Below, in pieces: positions 26,670 through 34,877 of a DNA stretch of 64,000 bases. The notes below the pieces were generated by a model. The model was not told the DNA's origin, made no database searches, and saw only the letters and a list, made by a program, of their open reading frames with translations. Where the stretch lies: NCBI GenBank assembly GCA_034416335.1, contig DAOULV010000001.1:196974-260973 (forward strand), in the 5' to 3' direction. Position numbers and translations under genes: made by a program. This stretch comes from MGML01 sp034416335. Its GTDB lineage: Bacteria > Chloroflexota > Dehalococcoidia > Dehalococcoidales > UBA2162. How positions within the stretch are numbered: the stretch's first letter is position 1; every line of letters begins with the position of its first letter.

Positions 26670-26909
26670 ATGGCGGATAAGAACGTAGTTGTATACTCAA
26701 CCCCGACCTGACCCTGGTGCGCGAGGGTGAAAGAGTATCTTTCACAGAAGGAAGTTTCCTATACCGAGTATGACGTGTCCAAGGACAAAGACAAGGCTCG
26801 TGAGATGGTGGAAAAATCCAAGCAGATGGGTGTTCCCGTTGTGATAGTCGATGACACTATCGTCGTCGGTTTCAACCAGGCCGAACTCGAAAAACTCCTG
26901 GCTAATTAA
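26670..26909 (+). CDS. Selenocysteine-containing glutaredoxin (UGA recoded)
   Basis: A 79-residue thioredoxin-fold protein of the glutaredoxin/NrdH type if the in-frame TGA at 26709-26711 is read as selenocysteine. It reads MADKNVVVYSTPT, then Sec14, then PWCARVKEYL; the CPWC redox motif of relatives becomes UPWC. The frame stays open to TAA with the full family fold, including the cis-Pro (GVPVVIVDD) and VGFNQAELEKLL. GGAGG precedes the ATG. Just after the UGA, GTGAAAG (26727-26733) and CTTTCAC (26739-26745) form a perfect stem with loop AGTAT, a good bacterial SECIS candidate. It would reduce disulfides or serve a peroxidase or dehalogenase-linked partner. A gene caller would miss its first 19 residues. 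Confidence 0.9.
26727..26745 (+). promoter_or_regulatory. Candidate bacterial SECIS element
   Basis: A seven-base-pair stem (GTGAAAG/CTTTCAC) closes a five-base loop AGUAU with G as its second base. The loop starts 22 bases after the UGA. Both the spacing and the early loop G agree with known bacterial SECIS rules for SelB recruitment. Confidence 0.72.
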
Positions 26910-26954
26910 TACCGCAGCTTAACACTGATTTAAAGGATTAAATTCCAATAGAAG

Positions 26955-26983
26955 AAAAGGGAGTGTATTACACTCCCTTTTTC
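26955..26983. terminator. Bidirectional terminator between the glutaredoxin and copA
   Basis: AAAAGGGAGTG (26955-26965) pairs with CACTCCCTTTT (26971-26981). T-rich ends occur on both strands, so it can serve both convergent genes. Confidence 0.85.
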
Positions 26984-27005
26984 GTTCTCCCTTATATCCG
27001 GCTGA

Positions 27006-27158
27006 TTAGCCAGCCAGATACTTTTCCGGTTCTTTGTCGAAGGCTACCTTGCAGCCCTGGGCACAGAAGTAGTACTTCTTTCCCTTGTACTCCGATGTCG
27101 CTGCTGCCGTGCTTTCCTCGATTTCCATCTTGCATACCGGGTCGATTGCTTTTGCCAT
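27006..27158 (-). CDS. Possible independently started YHS-domain protein inside copA
   Basis: Within copA, GGAGG at 27170-27166 lies seven bases before an in-frame ATG at 27158. Starting there gives a complete 50-residue YHS domain (MAKAIDPVCKMEI to KYLAG), a small metal-binding module otherwise found as a separate gene beside copper ATPases. Either two genes have fused or one mRNA makes both proteins. Use of the internal start is inferred. Confidence 0.45.
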   Translation of the reverse strand: MAKAIDPVCKMEIEESTAAATSEYKGKKYYFCAQGCKVAFDKEPEKYLAG

Positions 27159-29654
27159 TGTTTTACCTCCACTACTCGATTTTATTTTTAACGGCTTATA
27201 TCTTTTCAGCCGCAGAGAGTTCGATACGACGGTGATTGAGCTGGCAGCCATTGCCGCTGCCGCCAGGATAGGGTTCAGGAAGCCGTAGTCGCCGAGAATA
27301 AAGTGCAGCCCGGACGGCACTCCGCCGTCGTGGAAAGCCAGGTACAGCACTCCCGCCGCCACCGGAATAAGCACGGTGTTGTAGGCGAAAGCCCAGAACA
27401 GGTTCTGCTTTATCGTCCTGACCGTGTGCTTACTCAATGAGATAGCGGTGGCTATTCCGCCGAGGTCGCCGCTAATCAGGGTAATATCACCGGTTTCCAT
27501 TGCCACGTCCGTGCCGGTGCCGATAGCGATCCCCACGTCAGCCTGCGCCAGCGCCGGGGCGTCGTTTATTCCGTCGCCTACCATAGCAACAGTCCTGCCC
27601 TGCTCCTGGAGCTTCTTCACTTCTTCGGCCTTGTTTTCGGGCAGTACCTCGGCCAGGACGCGGTCGATTCCGGCTTCACCGGCGATGGCTTCCGCTGTGC
27701 GGGAATTGTCGCCGGTGACCATTACTACCTCGGCGCCCATATCCTGCAGGGCTTTTACCGATGCGGCGGCATCCGGCTTGAGGGTATCGGCAAGACCGAT
27801 TATTCCCTCGACCTTCCCGTCACTGCCCAGATACATCACCGTCTTGCCTTCATTGCGGAGTCGCTCCGCTTCTTCATTCAATCCGTTAAGCGACAGTTTC
27901 TTTTCATTAATCAGCCTGAGATTTCCCAGGACGATATTTTTATTATCAATAACCGCTTCCACTCCCTGTCCGGGAACGGCGTTAAATCCGGAAGCTGCCG
28001 GCAATTCAAGTCCTTCCATTGTCGCCGCCCTTATTATGGCTTCGCCTAACGGGTGCTCGGAACCGTACTCGGCGGCTGCCGCCAGGGTTAGAAGTTCCTG
28101 CTTCGATGCTGCCGGAATTATGTCGGTAACCATCGGCTCGCCGCGTGTCAGGGTACCCGTCTTGTCAAGCATCACGGTGTTTATCTTGTGTGATTTCTCC
28201 AGCGTCTCGGCGCTGCGGATGAGGATGCCGTGTTCGGCCCCCTTTCCCGTGCCGACGATTATTGCGGTGGGTGTCGCCAGCCCCATCGCGCAGGGGCAGG
28301 CTATAATCAGCACCGCCACGAAATTAAGCAGGGCGTATGTAAGTACCGGTGGGGGTCCGGCGAAATACCAGATTACGAAAGTAATAACGGCTATGCCGAT
28401 TACAATGGGGACGAAATAACTGGCGATAATATCCGCCAGCCGCTGTATCGGAGCCTTGCTGCCCTGGGCTTCCTCTACCAGCCTGACGATACGCGCCAGT
28501 GTAGTATCCTTGCCGACCCTGGTAGCTTCGAACCTGAAACTGCCTGTCTTGTTGATGGATGCCCCTATTACTTCATCGCCAATATTTTTCTCAACAGGAA
28601 TGCTTTCCCCGGTTATCATCGATTCGTCGATGCTGGAACGCCCTTCGCGGATGATTCCATCCACCGGAACCCGTTCGCCGGGACGGACGATTATTATATC
28701 GCCGACCAGCACGTCCTCGACGGGAATTAACTGCTCTTCATCACCCCGGACAACCAGAGCCGTTTTGGGATTAAGCCCGATAAGCTTTTTAATGGCTTCC
28801 GATGTCTGTCCACGGGCCCGTGTTTCAAGGAAACGACCGAGCAGAATCAGGGCGACAATCATTGCCGAGGTATCGAAGTACAGCGCTACTTCCACGCCGG
28901 TACCGGTAAAAATACCGGGGAAGAGGACAGCCACAACGCTGTAAAAATAGGCCGCCGAAGTACCTACGGCAACCAGGGTATTCATATCGGTTGTCCGATG
29001 TTTCAAAGCGCCCCAGGCTCCCCGGTAAAACCTCAGTCCCGCCCAGAACTGGACCGGAGTAGCCAGCGCCCAGAGCAGGTACTTTTTACCGGTGAAATCG
29101 GGCAGCCACATCAGTATCATAATAGTAACAGCGAGAATTACGGCGGTGATGAACCTGTTCCTTACGCCGCGCAGTTCACGCTGCGACGCTGCGGTAACAT
29201 CTTCGAGGGTCTCAGCTTCGGAACCGAGTCCATATCCGGCATCTTTCACTGCGGCCTTGAGCTCGGCTATATCCGTACCTTCGGTATACTCGACAGTAGC
29301 CTTCTCCGAAGCCAGGTTTACACTGGCAGAGACGACGCCGGACACGCCGGAAAGGGCTTCCTCGACCCGGGCGACACAGGAGGCACAGGTCATGCCGCTG
29401 ACGGGGAAGATTGATTTCTTCGTGGCAACACCGTAGCCCAACCCGGAAATGGTATCCTGGAGTTTTTTCAGGTCTACTTTCTCGGGATCGTATTCGACCG
29501 AGGCTTTCTCGGAAGCAAAACTCACGTTTGCCTTTTCAACTCCGGGCGTTTCCGCAAGTCCTTTTTCGATTGTAGCAGCGCAATTGGTGCAGGTCATACC
29601 TGTAACGGCAATATGCGCTTTTTCCCGCTTTTTCTCGGCTGTTTTTTCAGACAT
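27006..29654 (-). CDS. copA: Copper-exporting P1B-type ATPase with C-terminal YHS domain
   Basis: An 882-residue heavy-metal ATPase that pumps Cu(I) out of the cytoplasm. It starts with two metal-binding HMA domains (GMTCTNC at 19-25, GMTCASC at 87-93). The membrane copper motif CPCAMGLATP, the phosphorylation site DKTGTLTRG and the hinge MVGDGINDAPAL follow. After the last transmembrane region the frame runs on into a YHS domain (about residues 833-882: DPVCKMEI, YYFCAQGC, FDKEP). A GGAGG site and ATG at this junction (27158) could also give the YHS domain as a separate product. It ends a long minus-strand run with sulfur-transfer genes. Confidence 0.95.
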   Translation of the reverse strand: MSEKTAEKKREKAHIAVTGMTCTNCAATIEKGLAETPGVEKANVSFASEKASVEYDPEKVDLKKLQDTISGLGYGVATKKSIFPVSGMTCASCVARVEEALSGVSGVVSASVNLASEKATVEYTEGTDIAELKAAVKDAGYGLGSEAETLEDVTAASQRELRGVRNRFITAVILAVTIMILMWLPDFTGKKYLLWALATPVQFWAGLRFYRGAWGALKHRTTDMNTLVAVGTSAAYFYSVVAVLFPGIFTGTGVEVALYFDTSAMIVALILLGRFLETRARGQTSEAIKKLIGLNPKTALVVRGDEEQLIPVEDVLVGDIIIVRPGERVPVDGIIREGRSSIDESMITGESIPVEKNIGDEVIGASINKTGSFRFEATRVGKDTTLARIVRLVEEAQGSKAPIQRLADIIASYFVPIVIGIAVITFVIWYFAGPPPVLTYALLNFVAVLIIACPCAMGLATPTAIIVGTGKGAEHGILIRSAETLEKSHKINTVMLDKTGTLTRGEPMVTDIIPAASKQELLTLAAAAEYGSEHPLGEAIIRAATMEGLELPAASGFNAVPGQGVEAVIDNKNIVLGNLRLINEKKLSLNGLNEEAERLRNEGKTVMYLGSDGKVEGIIGLADTLKPDAAASVKALQDMGAEVVMVTGDNSRTAEAIAGEAGIDRVLAEVLPENKAEEVKKLQEQGRTVAMVGDGINDAPALAQADVGIAIGTGTDVAMETGDITLISGDLGGIATAISLSKHTVRTIKQNLFWAFAYNTVLIPVAAGVLYLAFHDGGVPSGLHFILGDYGFLNPILAAAAMAASSITVVSNSLRLKRYKPLKIKSSSGGKTMAKAIDPVCKMEIEESTAAATSEYKGKKYYFCAQGCKVAFDKEPEKYLAG

Positions 29655-29674
29655 CGATATTTATACTTCGCTTT

Positions 29675-29911
29675 CTATGACAGTGTTTTCCTGATCTGTT
29701 CGAATTCTTCCTTCGTTATTTCTCCCCTGGCATAACGTTCTCTGGCAGTATCCAGGGGATTGTGTTTACTGTTCGAATCGCTTCTTCCGGAAAATTTCTT
29801 TACAGCCCAGACAATAAGGGCGATTACTGCTCCCCAGAACAGTATCATCCAGATGAAGCCGAAGCCCATCCACCAGCCCATTCCCGAACTCCAGTCCCAC
29901 ATATGATACAT
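29675..29911 (-). CDS. SHOCT-domain small membrane protein
   Basis: A 78-residue protein. The N-terminus is rich in Met, Trp and Gly (MYHMWDWSSGMGWWMG), then comes one transmembrane helix (FIWMILFWGAVIALIVWAV). A C-terminal SHOCT motif follows (DTARERYARGEITKEEFEQI), which often mediates oligomerization. Such proteins are common beside copper-export genes, and here copA starts 20 bases downstream. The Met-rich N-terminus could bind copper; that is inference. A GGGAGG site precedes the ATG. Confidence 0.8.
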   Translation of the reverse strand: MYHMWDWSSGMGWWMGFGFIWMILFWGAVIALIVWAVKKFSGRSDSNSKHNPLDTARERYARGEITKEEFEQIRKTLS

Positions 29912-29966
29912 CCTCTACACCTCCCGCCACCACTTTACATGGGCGGTTTTTCTCTCGTAGCTTTTT

Positions 29967-30602
29967 CTAGTCCGTGAATTCTACTATTACTTCGTTTACA
30001 TCCCACAGCGGCTCGATTTTTTCGATTATCTCCTCTTTTATCGCCGATGCGAACTGATGGTCCGGCGGCAGAGATATCGATACCGTGACTACGCCGTTCT
30101 TAACCTTGATGCCTTCAACAAGCTCCGTCCTGACCAGGTCCAGTCCCGCCATCGGATTCATTACCTTTTTCAGCCGGTTGCGGACCGTTTCCATATTGGT
30201 CGGTTTCCTGTCCTTGACCAGTCCGTGCTTCTCCTCGTAGTTTTCTATCGCCGACCGAAGTCCCTCGATAGCCAGTACCGAGCAGTGGGCTTTTATCTTG
30301 GGCAAACCTCCCAGGGCGTCCGCCGCTTCTTTCCAGGTTATTTTCTTGGCTTCGTCGATGGTCTTTCCCATAGCGAGGTCGGTGATAATCGAACCGGTAG
30401 CTATATTCGAAGCGCATCCGTATGATTCGAACTTTACATCCTCGATGATTTTGGTCTTTTCGTCAACTTTGATGTATACCGCTACCATATCGCCGCAGGC
30501 GGGACTTCCCTCCTGGGCTTTGCCGTCGGCGTCCTCGATTTTTCCGACGTTATGCGGGTGACGGAAGTGTTCGAGAACAGTTTCACTATATGGTGATTTC
30601 AT
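29967..30602 (-). CDS. IscU/NifU-like Fe-S scaffold fused to a DUF59 domain
   Basis: A 211-residue Fe-S cluster assembly protein. The first 125 residues are a NifU_N/IscU scaffold with the three cluster cysteines in SPACGDM, YGCASN and AHCSVLA. The C-terminal 75 residues (VRNRLKKVMNPMAGLDLVR through DVNEVIVEF) look like a DUF59/MIP18 domain, not the CxxC-bearing NifU end. Scaffold and delivery functions may therefore be joined in one chain. AGGAGGG lies six bases before the ATG. It follows the cysteine desulfurase gene by 14 bases, the classical iscS-iscU order. Confidence 0.87.
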   Translation of the reverse strand: MKSPYSETVLEHFRHPHNVGKIEDADGKAQEGSPACGDMVAVYIKVDEKTKIIEDVKFESYGCASNIATGSIITDLAMGKTIDEAKKITWKEAADALGGLPKIKAHCSVLAIEGLRSAIENYEEKHGLVKDRKPTNMETVRNRLKKVMNPMAGLDLVRTELVEGIKVKNGVVTVSISLPPDHQFASAIKEEIIEKIEPLWDVNEVIVEFTD

Positions 30603-30616
30603 TATTATCCCTCCTG

Positions 30617-31786
30617 TTAGTCTTTTCCGGGGGCAAGCGGGCTGATGCCTCTCAGTTCGTCGACAATCTCAGCCAGCCTGTCAACTATACCGTCCACTTC
30701 ATCCATAGTGTTATACCTTCCGAGGGTGAAGCGGATCGAACCGTGCGCTCTCTCGTGGTCGCCGCCGATGCCGAAAATAACGTGGCTGCCTTCCAGCGAA
30801 CGGCTGAAACAGGCTGAGCCGGTACTTACAGCATAGCCGTGCATATCAAGATGAAGTGTAATAGACTCCCCTTCGATGTAATGAAACGATATGTTGGCAT
30901 TCTGCGGGAGCCGTTTTTCGCGGTGACCGTTGAGAGTGGTATCCGGTATCTCGGCAGTAATCCTGTTTATTATATGGTCGCGCATTTCACGCAGCCTGTC
31001 CGTCTCTTCATCGGTTATCAGTTCTATCGCTCTGGCAAATCCGATGGCGCCCGGGATATTCTCCAGCCCGGCGCGCAGGTCGAATTCCTGGAATCCGCCG
31101 TCCATCCACTTGCCCAGTTTCGTACCTTTGCGTACATACAGTCCGCCTACACCCTTCGGACCGTGAATAGTATGCGCGGCAACCGTTATCAGGTCTACCG
31201 GTATTTTCTTCACATCGATTGGAATCCTTCCGAAGGTATGCGTTGCATCCGTATGGAAAGGAACACCTTTCTCCCTGCATACGTTGCCTATGGCTTCTAT
31301 GTCCTGGATGGTGCCTATTTCCTGATTGGCGTGCTGGATAGAAACAAGAAAGGTATCATCGGTAATTGCTTTTTTCAGGGCACCGGTATCCACGAACCCG
31401 TCTCCGTCTACATCGAGATACGTTACCGAATACCCCTGTTTTTCCAGGGCTTTGGCGCTGTTCAGCACCGGGAAGTCCTCTATTTTCGAGACTATCAGGT
31501 GTTTGCCCTTTTTCCCGGACATCGCCATTCCCTTCAGGGCGATATTCGATGACTCGGTACTCCCCGATGTAAAAATAAACTCTTCGGGAGTACCGCCCAG
31601 CTTTCCGCTCAGGACGGTCCTGGCACCTTCGAGGGCTTCACTGACTTCGATTCCCTGTGAGTAGGCGAATTCCGATGTGGCTACCGCGTATTGTTCGAAA
31701 AAGTAGGGTTTCATCGCTTCCAGTACTTTTTCATCAAGCCTGGTTGCCGCTGAATTGTCCAAATATATATGATTTTCGTTCAGCAT
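30617..31786 (-). CDS. iscS: Cysteine desulfurase (IscS/NifS family)
   Basis: A pyridoxal-phosphate enzyme that takes sulfur from cysteine as a persulfide for Fe-S clusters and sulfur carriers. The N-terminus reads MLNENHIYLDNSAATRLD. The PLP lysine lies in AAHTIHGPKGVGGLYV and the active-site cysteine in STGSACFSRSLEGSH. Length is 389 from the ATG at 31786, which is chosen because GAGGAGGGG lies just upstream and the longer frame runs into the preceding gene. Neighbours are a TusA, a DsrE-like protein and an IscU-type scaffold, so sulfur can go to Fe-S clusters or through the persulfide relay. Confidence 0.94.
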   Translation of the reverse strand: MLNENHIYLDNSAATRLDEKVLEAMKPYFFEQYAVATSEFAYSQGIEVSEALEGARTVLSGKLGGTPEEFIFTSGSTESSNIALKGMAMSGKKGKHLIVSKIEDFPVLNSAKALEKQGYSVTYLDVDGDGFVDTGALKKAITDDTFLVSIQHANQEIGTIQDIEAIGNVCREKGVPFHTDATHTFGRIPIDVKKIPVDLITVAAHTIHGPKGVGGLYVRKGTKLGKWMDGGFQEFDLRAGLENIPGAIGFARAIELITDEETDRLREMRDHIINRITAEIPDTTLNGHREKRLPQNANISFHYIEGESITLHLDMHGYAVSTGSACFSRSLEGSHVIFGIGGDHERAHGSIRFTLGRYNTMDEVDGIVDRLAEIVDELRGISPLAPGKD

Positions 31787-31799
31787 TTTCCCCTCCTCT

Positions 31800-32228
31800 T
31801 TAGATAAAGAGGGTAATTTTCGAGTTTCTTGCTTCATCAAGGTATGTCCCCACCCCGCAGTAATTCTCAATCAAATCCTGACGAAGGTCTTCCGGTTTAA
31901 TACCCATAATATCCATTGTCATATCGCAGGCGAGAATCTTCCCGCCGAGTTCCTTGAAATCCTGCACCAGTCTCTCGAGAGAAGCAACGTTCTGCTTCTT
32001 CATCTTCATCTTTACCATCATTTTGCCCAGACCCAGCATATGCATCTTGGAGAGCGGTCCTTTTTCGAGTCCGCCCTTTTTAAGCCTCTGGAGTCCCCAG
32101 AAGGTGAAGAAGAGAGAGACTTCCATTCCCATAGCCAGGGCGCCGTTGCCCACGATGAGGGCGCTGTAAAGTTTGTCCATATCGCCACTGTGAACGATAA
32201 TAGTAGCTTTATCCTGCTGCTCGGCCAT
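31800..32228 (-). CDS. DsrE/DsrF-like family protein
   Basis: A 142-residue protein of the DsrE-like fold, used in sulfur relay or peroxiredoxin-like roles. Visible features: IIVHSGDMDKLYSALIVGNGALAMGMEV (N-terminal beta-alpha fold), a Lys- and Met-rich loop (GLGKMMVKMKMKKQ) and ILACDMTMDIMG with the likely reactive Cys. The Met-rich loop could touch metals or membranes. The start is ATG 32228, which follows the TusA stop by one base with the TusA end (AAGGAGGG) as its ribosome site, so the two are coupled. The cysteine desulfurase follows 13 bases downstream. Confidence 0.85.
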   Translation of the reverse strand: MAEQQDKATIIVHSGDMDKLYSALIVGNGALAMGMEVSLFFTFWGLQRLKKGGLEKGPLSKMHMLGLGKMMVKMKMKKQNVASLERLVQDFKELGGKILACDMTMDIMGIKPEDLRQDLIENYCGVGTYLDEARNSKITLFI

Positions 32229-32229
32229 C

Positions 32230-32463
32230 TTAACCCTCCTTTTCCTTCCGGATCCTGATTTTCCAGGTGTTACCGGACTCTTCAACCCCCAGCAGCTTCA
32301 ATCCCAGGGCTTTCACCGCCATAGGGATCTCCTTTTTCGAAGCGGGATGATTTCCGGTGACCTCAACGATATCACCGTCGGCTGCTTTACGAAGGGCTTT
32401 CCTGGTCTCCACTAAAGGTACAGGGCAGGTCTCGCCGGTACAGTCAACTTTTATCTCAGCCAT
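32230..32463 (-). CDS. tusA: TusA family sulfur carrier
   Basis: A 77-residue sulfurtransferase carrier that receives persulfide sulfur from a cysteine desulfurase and passes it to DsrE-type or other partners. The CPxP motif (GETCPVPLVETRKAL) holds the active cysteine. It is the first gene of a tight minus-strand unit tusA-dsrE-iscS-iscU that ends in copA. Confidence 0.93.
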   Translation of the reverse strand: MAEIKVDCTGETCPVPLVETRKALRKAADGDIVEVTGNHPASKKEIPMAVKALGLKLLGVEESGNTWKIRIRKEKEG

Positions 32464-32735
32464 TGCGGTCTACCTCCGTTAGATGAATATTCCGACAAAT
32501 GTATTAAGGATTAAGAAGCAGGGTATATATTAATCCTTTTTCATTCGTATGGCAATTATACGTCCGAGACTGCGGGGAGGATATGACTAATGTCATATTG
32601 GGGTGGGTATGATTGAGGTGGGGAATGATAGAAAAGAACCGGCTGCTTAAGAGTCGTGCCTAACCACGTATTTTGAGGCTAAATCGGGTTTAACAGGGTT
32701 TAACATTGAGCCTGTGTTACACCCAACATTTGTCT

Positions 32736-33497
32736 TTAATGCAAATATTCTTCTATCTCTTTTTCTGTTATAACACCAGCTTCTAACAATTCTTGTATTG
32801 CTTCCTGTTTCATTTCATTCAATCTATCGTAGTCTTCTTTGTGCATTTTGACTTGTTTCTCCCAGATCCATTTATGAAAATCCTCAACCTGTTTGTAATA
32901 TTCTTCTATGAATTCTCTAATAACAAAACTATCCCCGGTAGCTTTAAGCTTTTCCTTGGATACATTACTCCATCCATCCCATAATAATAACGAATCAACC
33001 GGAATCCGGAATGATTTACTTATACCTGTTTCTGGAGTGGCTGTAATAACACTACCAATAGCTGGCAGGTTCCTATGTTGTATATAATTCCTTAAACCTT
33101 TTGCTAACTGATGATTATCATTGTTAGCAAAACGTTCAGTTACCTCTTTTTTATATTCACTCACAAACGATTTATATTTTTCACCCATATACATTTTATC
33201 TACATAACGTCTTGTATGGTCTATTAACATGAACGCTGCAGCTAAATAATTAAACAACAACCTTCCGATTTCTTCGAAGACTTGGTATAATTCATTTTTT
33301 TTCTTAACGTCCCATAGCTTTATAGATTCAGGTTTATCTTCTAGAGCCTTTAATATATTTATTAACTGTACGTAGTTACCATGGAATATCTTGAAACTCC
33401 ACTTGATTGAATCAATTTCACGCACAATGTTTTGTTCTGGAGCATTTCTGATCCTATCCATATGATATTTGAATAAATCAACTTTCTTTTCATTCAT
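32736..33497 (-). CDS. Hypothetical protein, AT-rich
   Basis: A 253-residue helical, charged protein. It has an LFNYLAAAFMLIDHTRRYVDKMY stretch (about residues 85-107) and a RNYIQHR motif (about 144-150), seen in uncharacterized accessory proteins of many bacteria. The C-terminus forms a long helix (YDRLNEMKQEAIQELLEAG). No catalytic motif is clear. It is much more AT-rich than its neighbours and stands alone between copA and the aldolase units, so recent transfer is likely. Function unknown. The 272-base gap before it (32464-32735) shows no gene. Confidence 0.55.
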   Translation of the reverse strand: MNEKKVDLFKYHMDRIRNAPEQNIVREIDSIKWSFKIFHGNYVQLINILKALEDKPESIKLWDVKKKNELYQVFEEIGRLLFNYLAAAFMLIDHTRRYVDKMYMGEKYKSFVSEYKKEVTERFANNDNHQLAKGLRNYIQHRNLPAIGSVITATPETGISKSFRIPVDSLLLWDGWSNVSKEKLKATGDSFVIREFIEEYYKQVEDFHKWIWEKQVKMHKEDYDRLNEMKQEAIQELLEAGVITEKEIEEYLH

Positions 33498-33574
33498 TTT
33501 ATTTCTTAAATGTTACCCTCTAACTATCTTTATTTTGGAAGGTTTTTTCTTTGTACGGGACGGTGGGGGGGGTA

Positions 33575-34828
33575 CTAAATAACCACGTACTTATTTACTA
33601 AGTCGACCGTGTCGACGGCGTTCAAACTCTTGAATACCATGGTGAACTGGTCTTCCAGTTCTGCCATAATGCCCGCCATATTTTCTTCCGGCATGTGCCA
33701 GGTCTCGTGCTTTATACCGCCGAATCCTTTCTTCCTGGTCTTGTAGATAAACTGTTCGTGCGTATCCCCTTCTTTTTTCTCGCTGCCATATTTTTCCGTA
33801 ATGTAGGCATGCATCTTCTCCAGCAGGTCGCCGGGGAAGTGAGGACTGTCATATATGGCGTTCTGGTAACCGGTGGCAAGGTGAACTTCGAGGGTATTAG
33901 CTTCGGGAAACAGGTCGAACATTTCATCCGGGAGAGTCGATGCACCGTGCTGTACTATTCCCCCTACTCCGTATTCCTCCCGGGCTACCTTCCCGAGTTC
34001 CTTGATTGTATTGAAATCAAGTTTGACATCGGCAATCGAGCCGTCGGGCAGTACCAGTCCGCCGTGCGTCGTCCCGGTCTGGACACTTATCTTGGATATT
34101 CCTTTTGTGTCCTTTCCAATCAGCTTATTATAGCCGTCCATATATGCCCGGAGTTCCTCCACGGTGGTATTGCTTTTTCCAACCTCTCCGATTTCACCGC
34201 CTACGGATATCGTTATCCCTTCGGGCTCCAGGTCACGGATGTATTTTGTCATATCGGCGGCTACCGTGTAATTGTCCCTCTGCTGCCGGTCGAGGGCAGG
34301 TCTTTCGAGTACGACAAGAGTCGAAGAATCTATATCGATATTCAGGAATCCGGCGGCGACAGCGTCTTTCGTCGCGTTCCGGAGTGTTTTCATTTCATCA
34401 TCGGGAGCGGTATCGTATTTCTTCTTGTTGAACTGGAAATGGTCACCCTGTATGAAAACCGGACCGGTGTGGCCTTCCCTGATTGCGGCGGCCAGGATGC
34501 CGGCAACATATTCCCGGGGCGGCTGGTCCGTATAGGCCATCTCGGTGCGGGCTATCTCAAATATAAAAGCACCGGCATTCAGTTTCCGGGCTGTCCTGAA
34601 TACAGTCCCGGCTACCCGGTAGGTAAGACCGCGGATGTTTATTGCCGGAACGGTCTTGCCGGTATATCTGCCCTGCGCAGCGGCTTTATAAAGGCCCTGG
34701 ATACTGGCAAGATATATTCCTTTCGAGGCAGCCAGTTCGTGTATATCTTTCCGTGCGGACTCTTTTTCTTCAGCATTCGAGCCGAATACCGCTTTTTCTA
34801 TCATTTCGTCAATTCTGTCAGTGGTCAT
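33575..34828 (-). CDS. fba: Class II fructose-bisphosphate aldolase family protein
   Basis: A zinc-dependent aldolase of 417 residues. Metal and substrate motifs are visible: FIQGDHFQFN (zinc His), DSSTLVVLERP, SVGGEIGEVG, TTHGGL (second His) and IVQHGAST (third His and phosphate site). At over 400 residues it belongs to the longer class II variants. The phosphofructokinase gene lies 49 bases upstream on the same strand, so the two consecutive glycolytic steps are co-encoded. The start is ATG 34828 with AGGAG seven bases upstream; a TTG two codons earlier is less likely. The exact substrate (fructose or tagatose bisphosphate) is inferred. Confidence 0.88.
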   Translation of the reverse strand: MTTDRIDEMIEKAVFGSNAEEKESARKDIHELAASKGIYLASIQGLYKAAAQGRYTGKTVPAINIRGLTYRVAGTVFRTARKLNAGAFIFEIARTEMAYTDQPPREYVAGILAAAIREGHTGPVFIQGDHFQFNKKKYDTAPDDEMKTLRNATKDAVAAGFLNIDIDSSTLVVLERPALDRQQRDNYTVAADMTKYIRDLEPEGITISVGGEIGEVGKSNTTVEELRAYMDGYNKLIGKDTKGISKISVQTGTTHGGLVLPDGSIADVKLDFNTIKELGKVAREEYGVGGIVQHGASTLPDEMFDLFPEANTLEVHLATGYQNAIYDSPHFPGDLLEKMHAYITEKYGSEKKEGDTHEQFIYKTRKKGFGGIKHETWHMPEENMAGIMAELEDQFTMVFKSLNAVDTVDLVNKYVVI

Positions 34829-34877
34829 AGTCAATCTCCTGCTAAGAGTCTGAGTAACATATTAGACAGGGAGGGGT

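Noticed and set aside
26727..26909. 60-residue protein starting at GTG 26727
   Set aside because: Lacks the redox motif and a ribosome site and begins inside the SECIS-like stem; the Sec-containing frame from 26670 explains the sequence better.
27424..28419. Plus-strand reading frame of 331 codons over copA
   Set aside because: Antisense to a well-conserved P-type ATPase, with low-complexity Ser/Pro-rich translation and no ribosome site.
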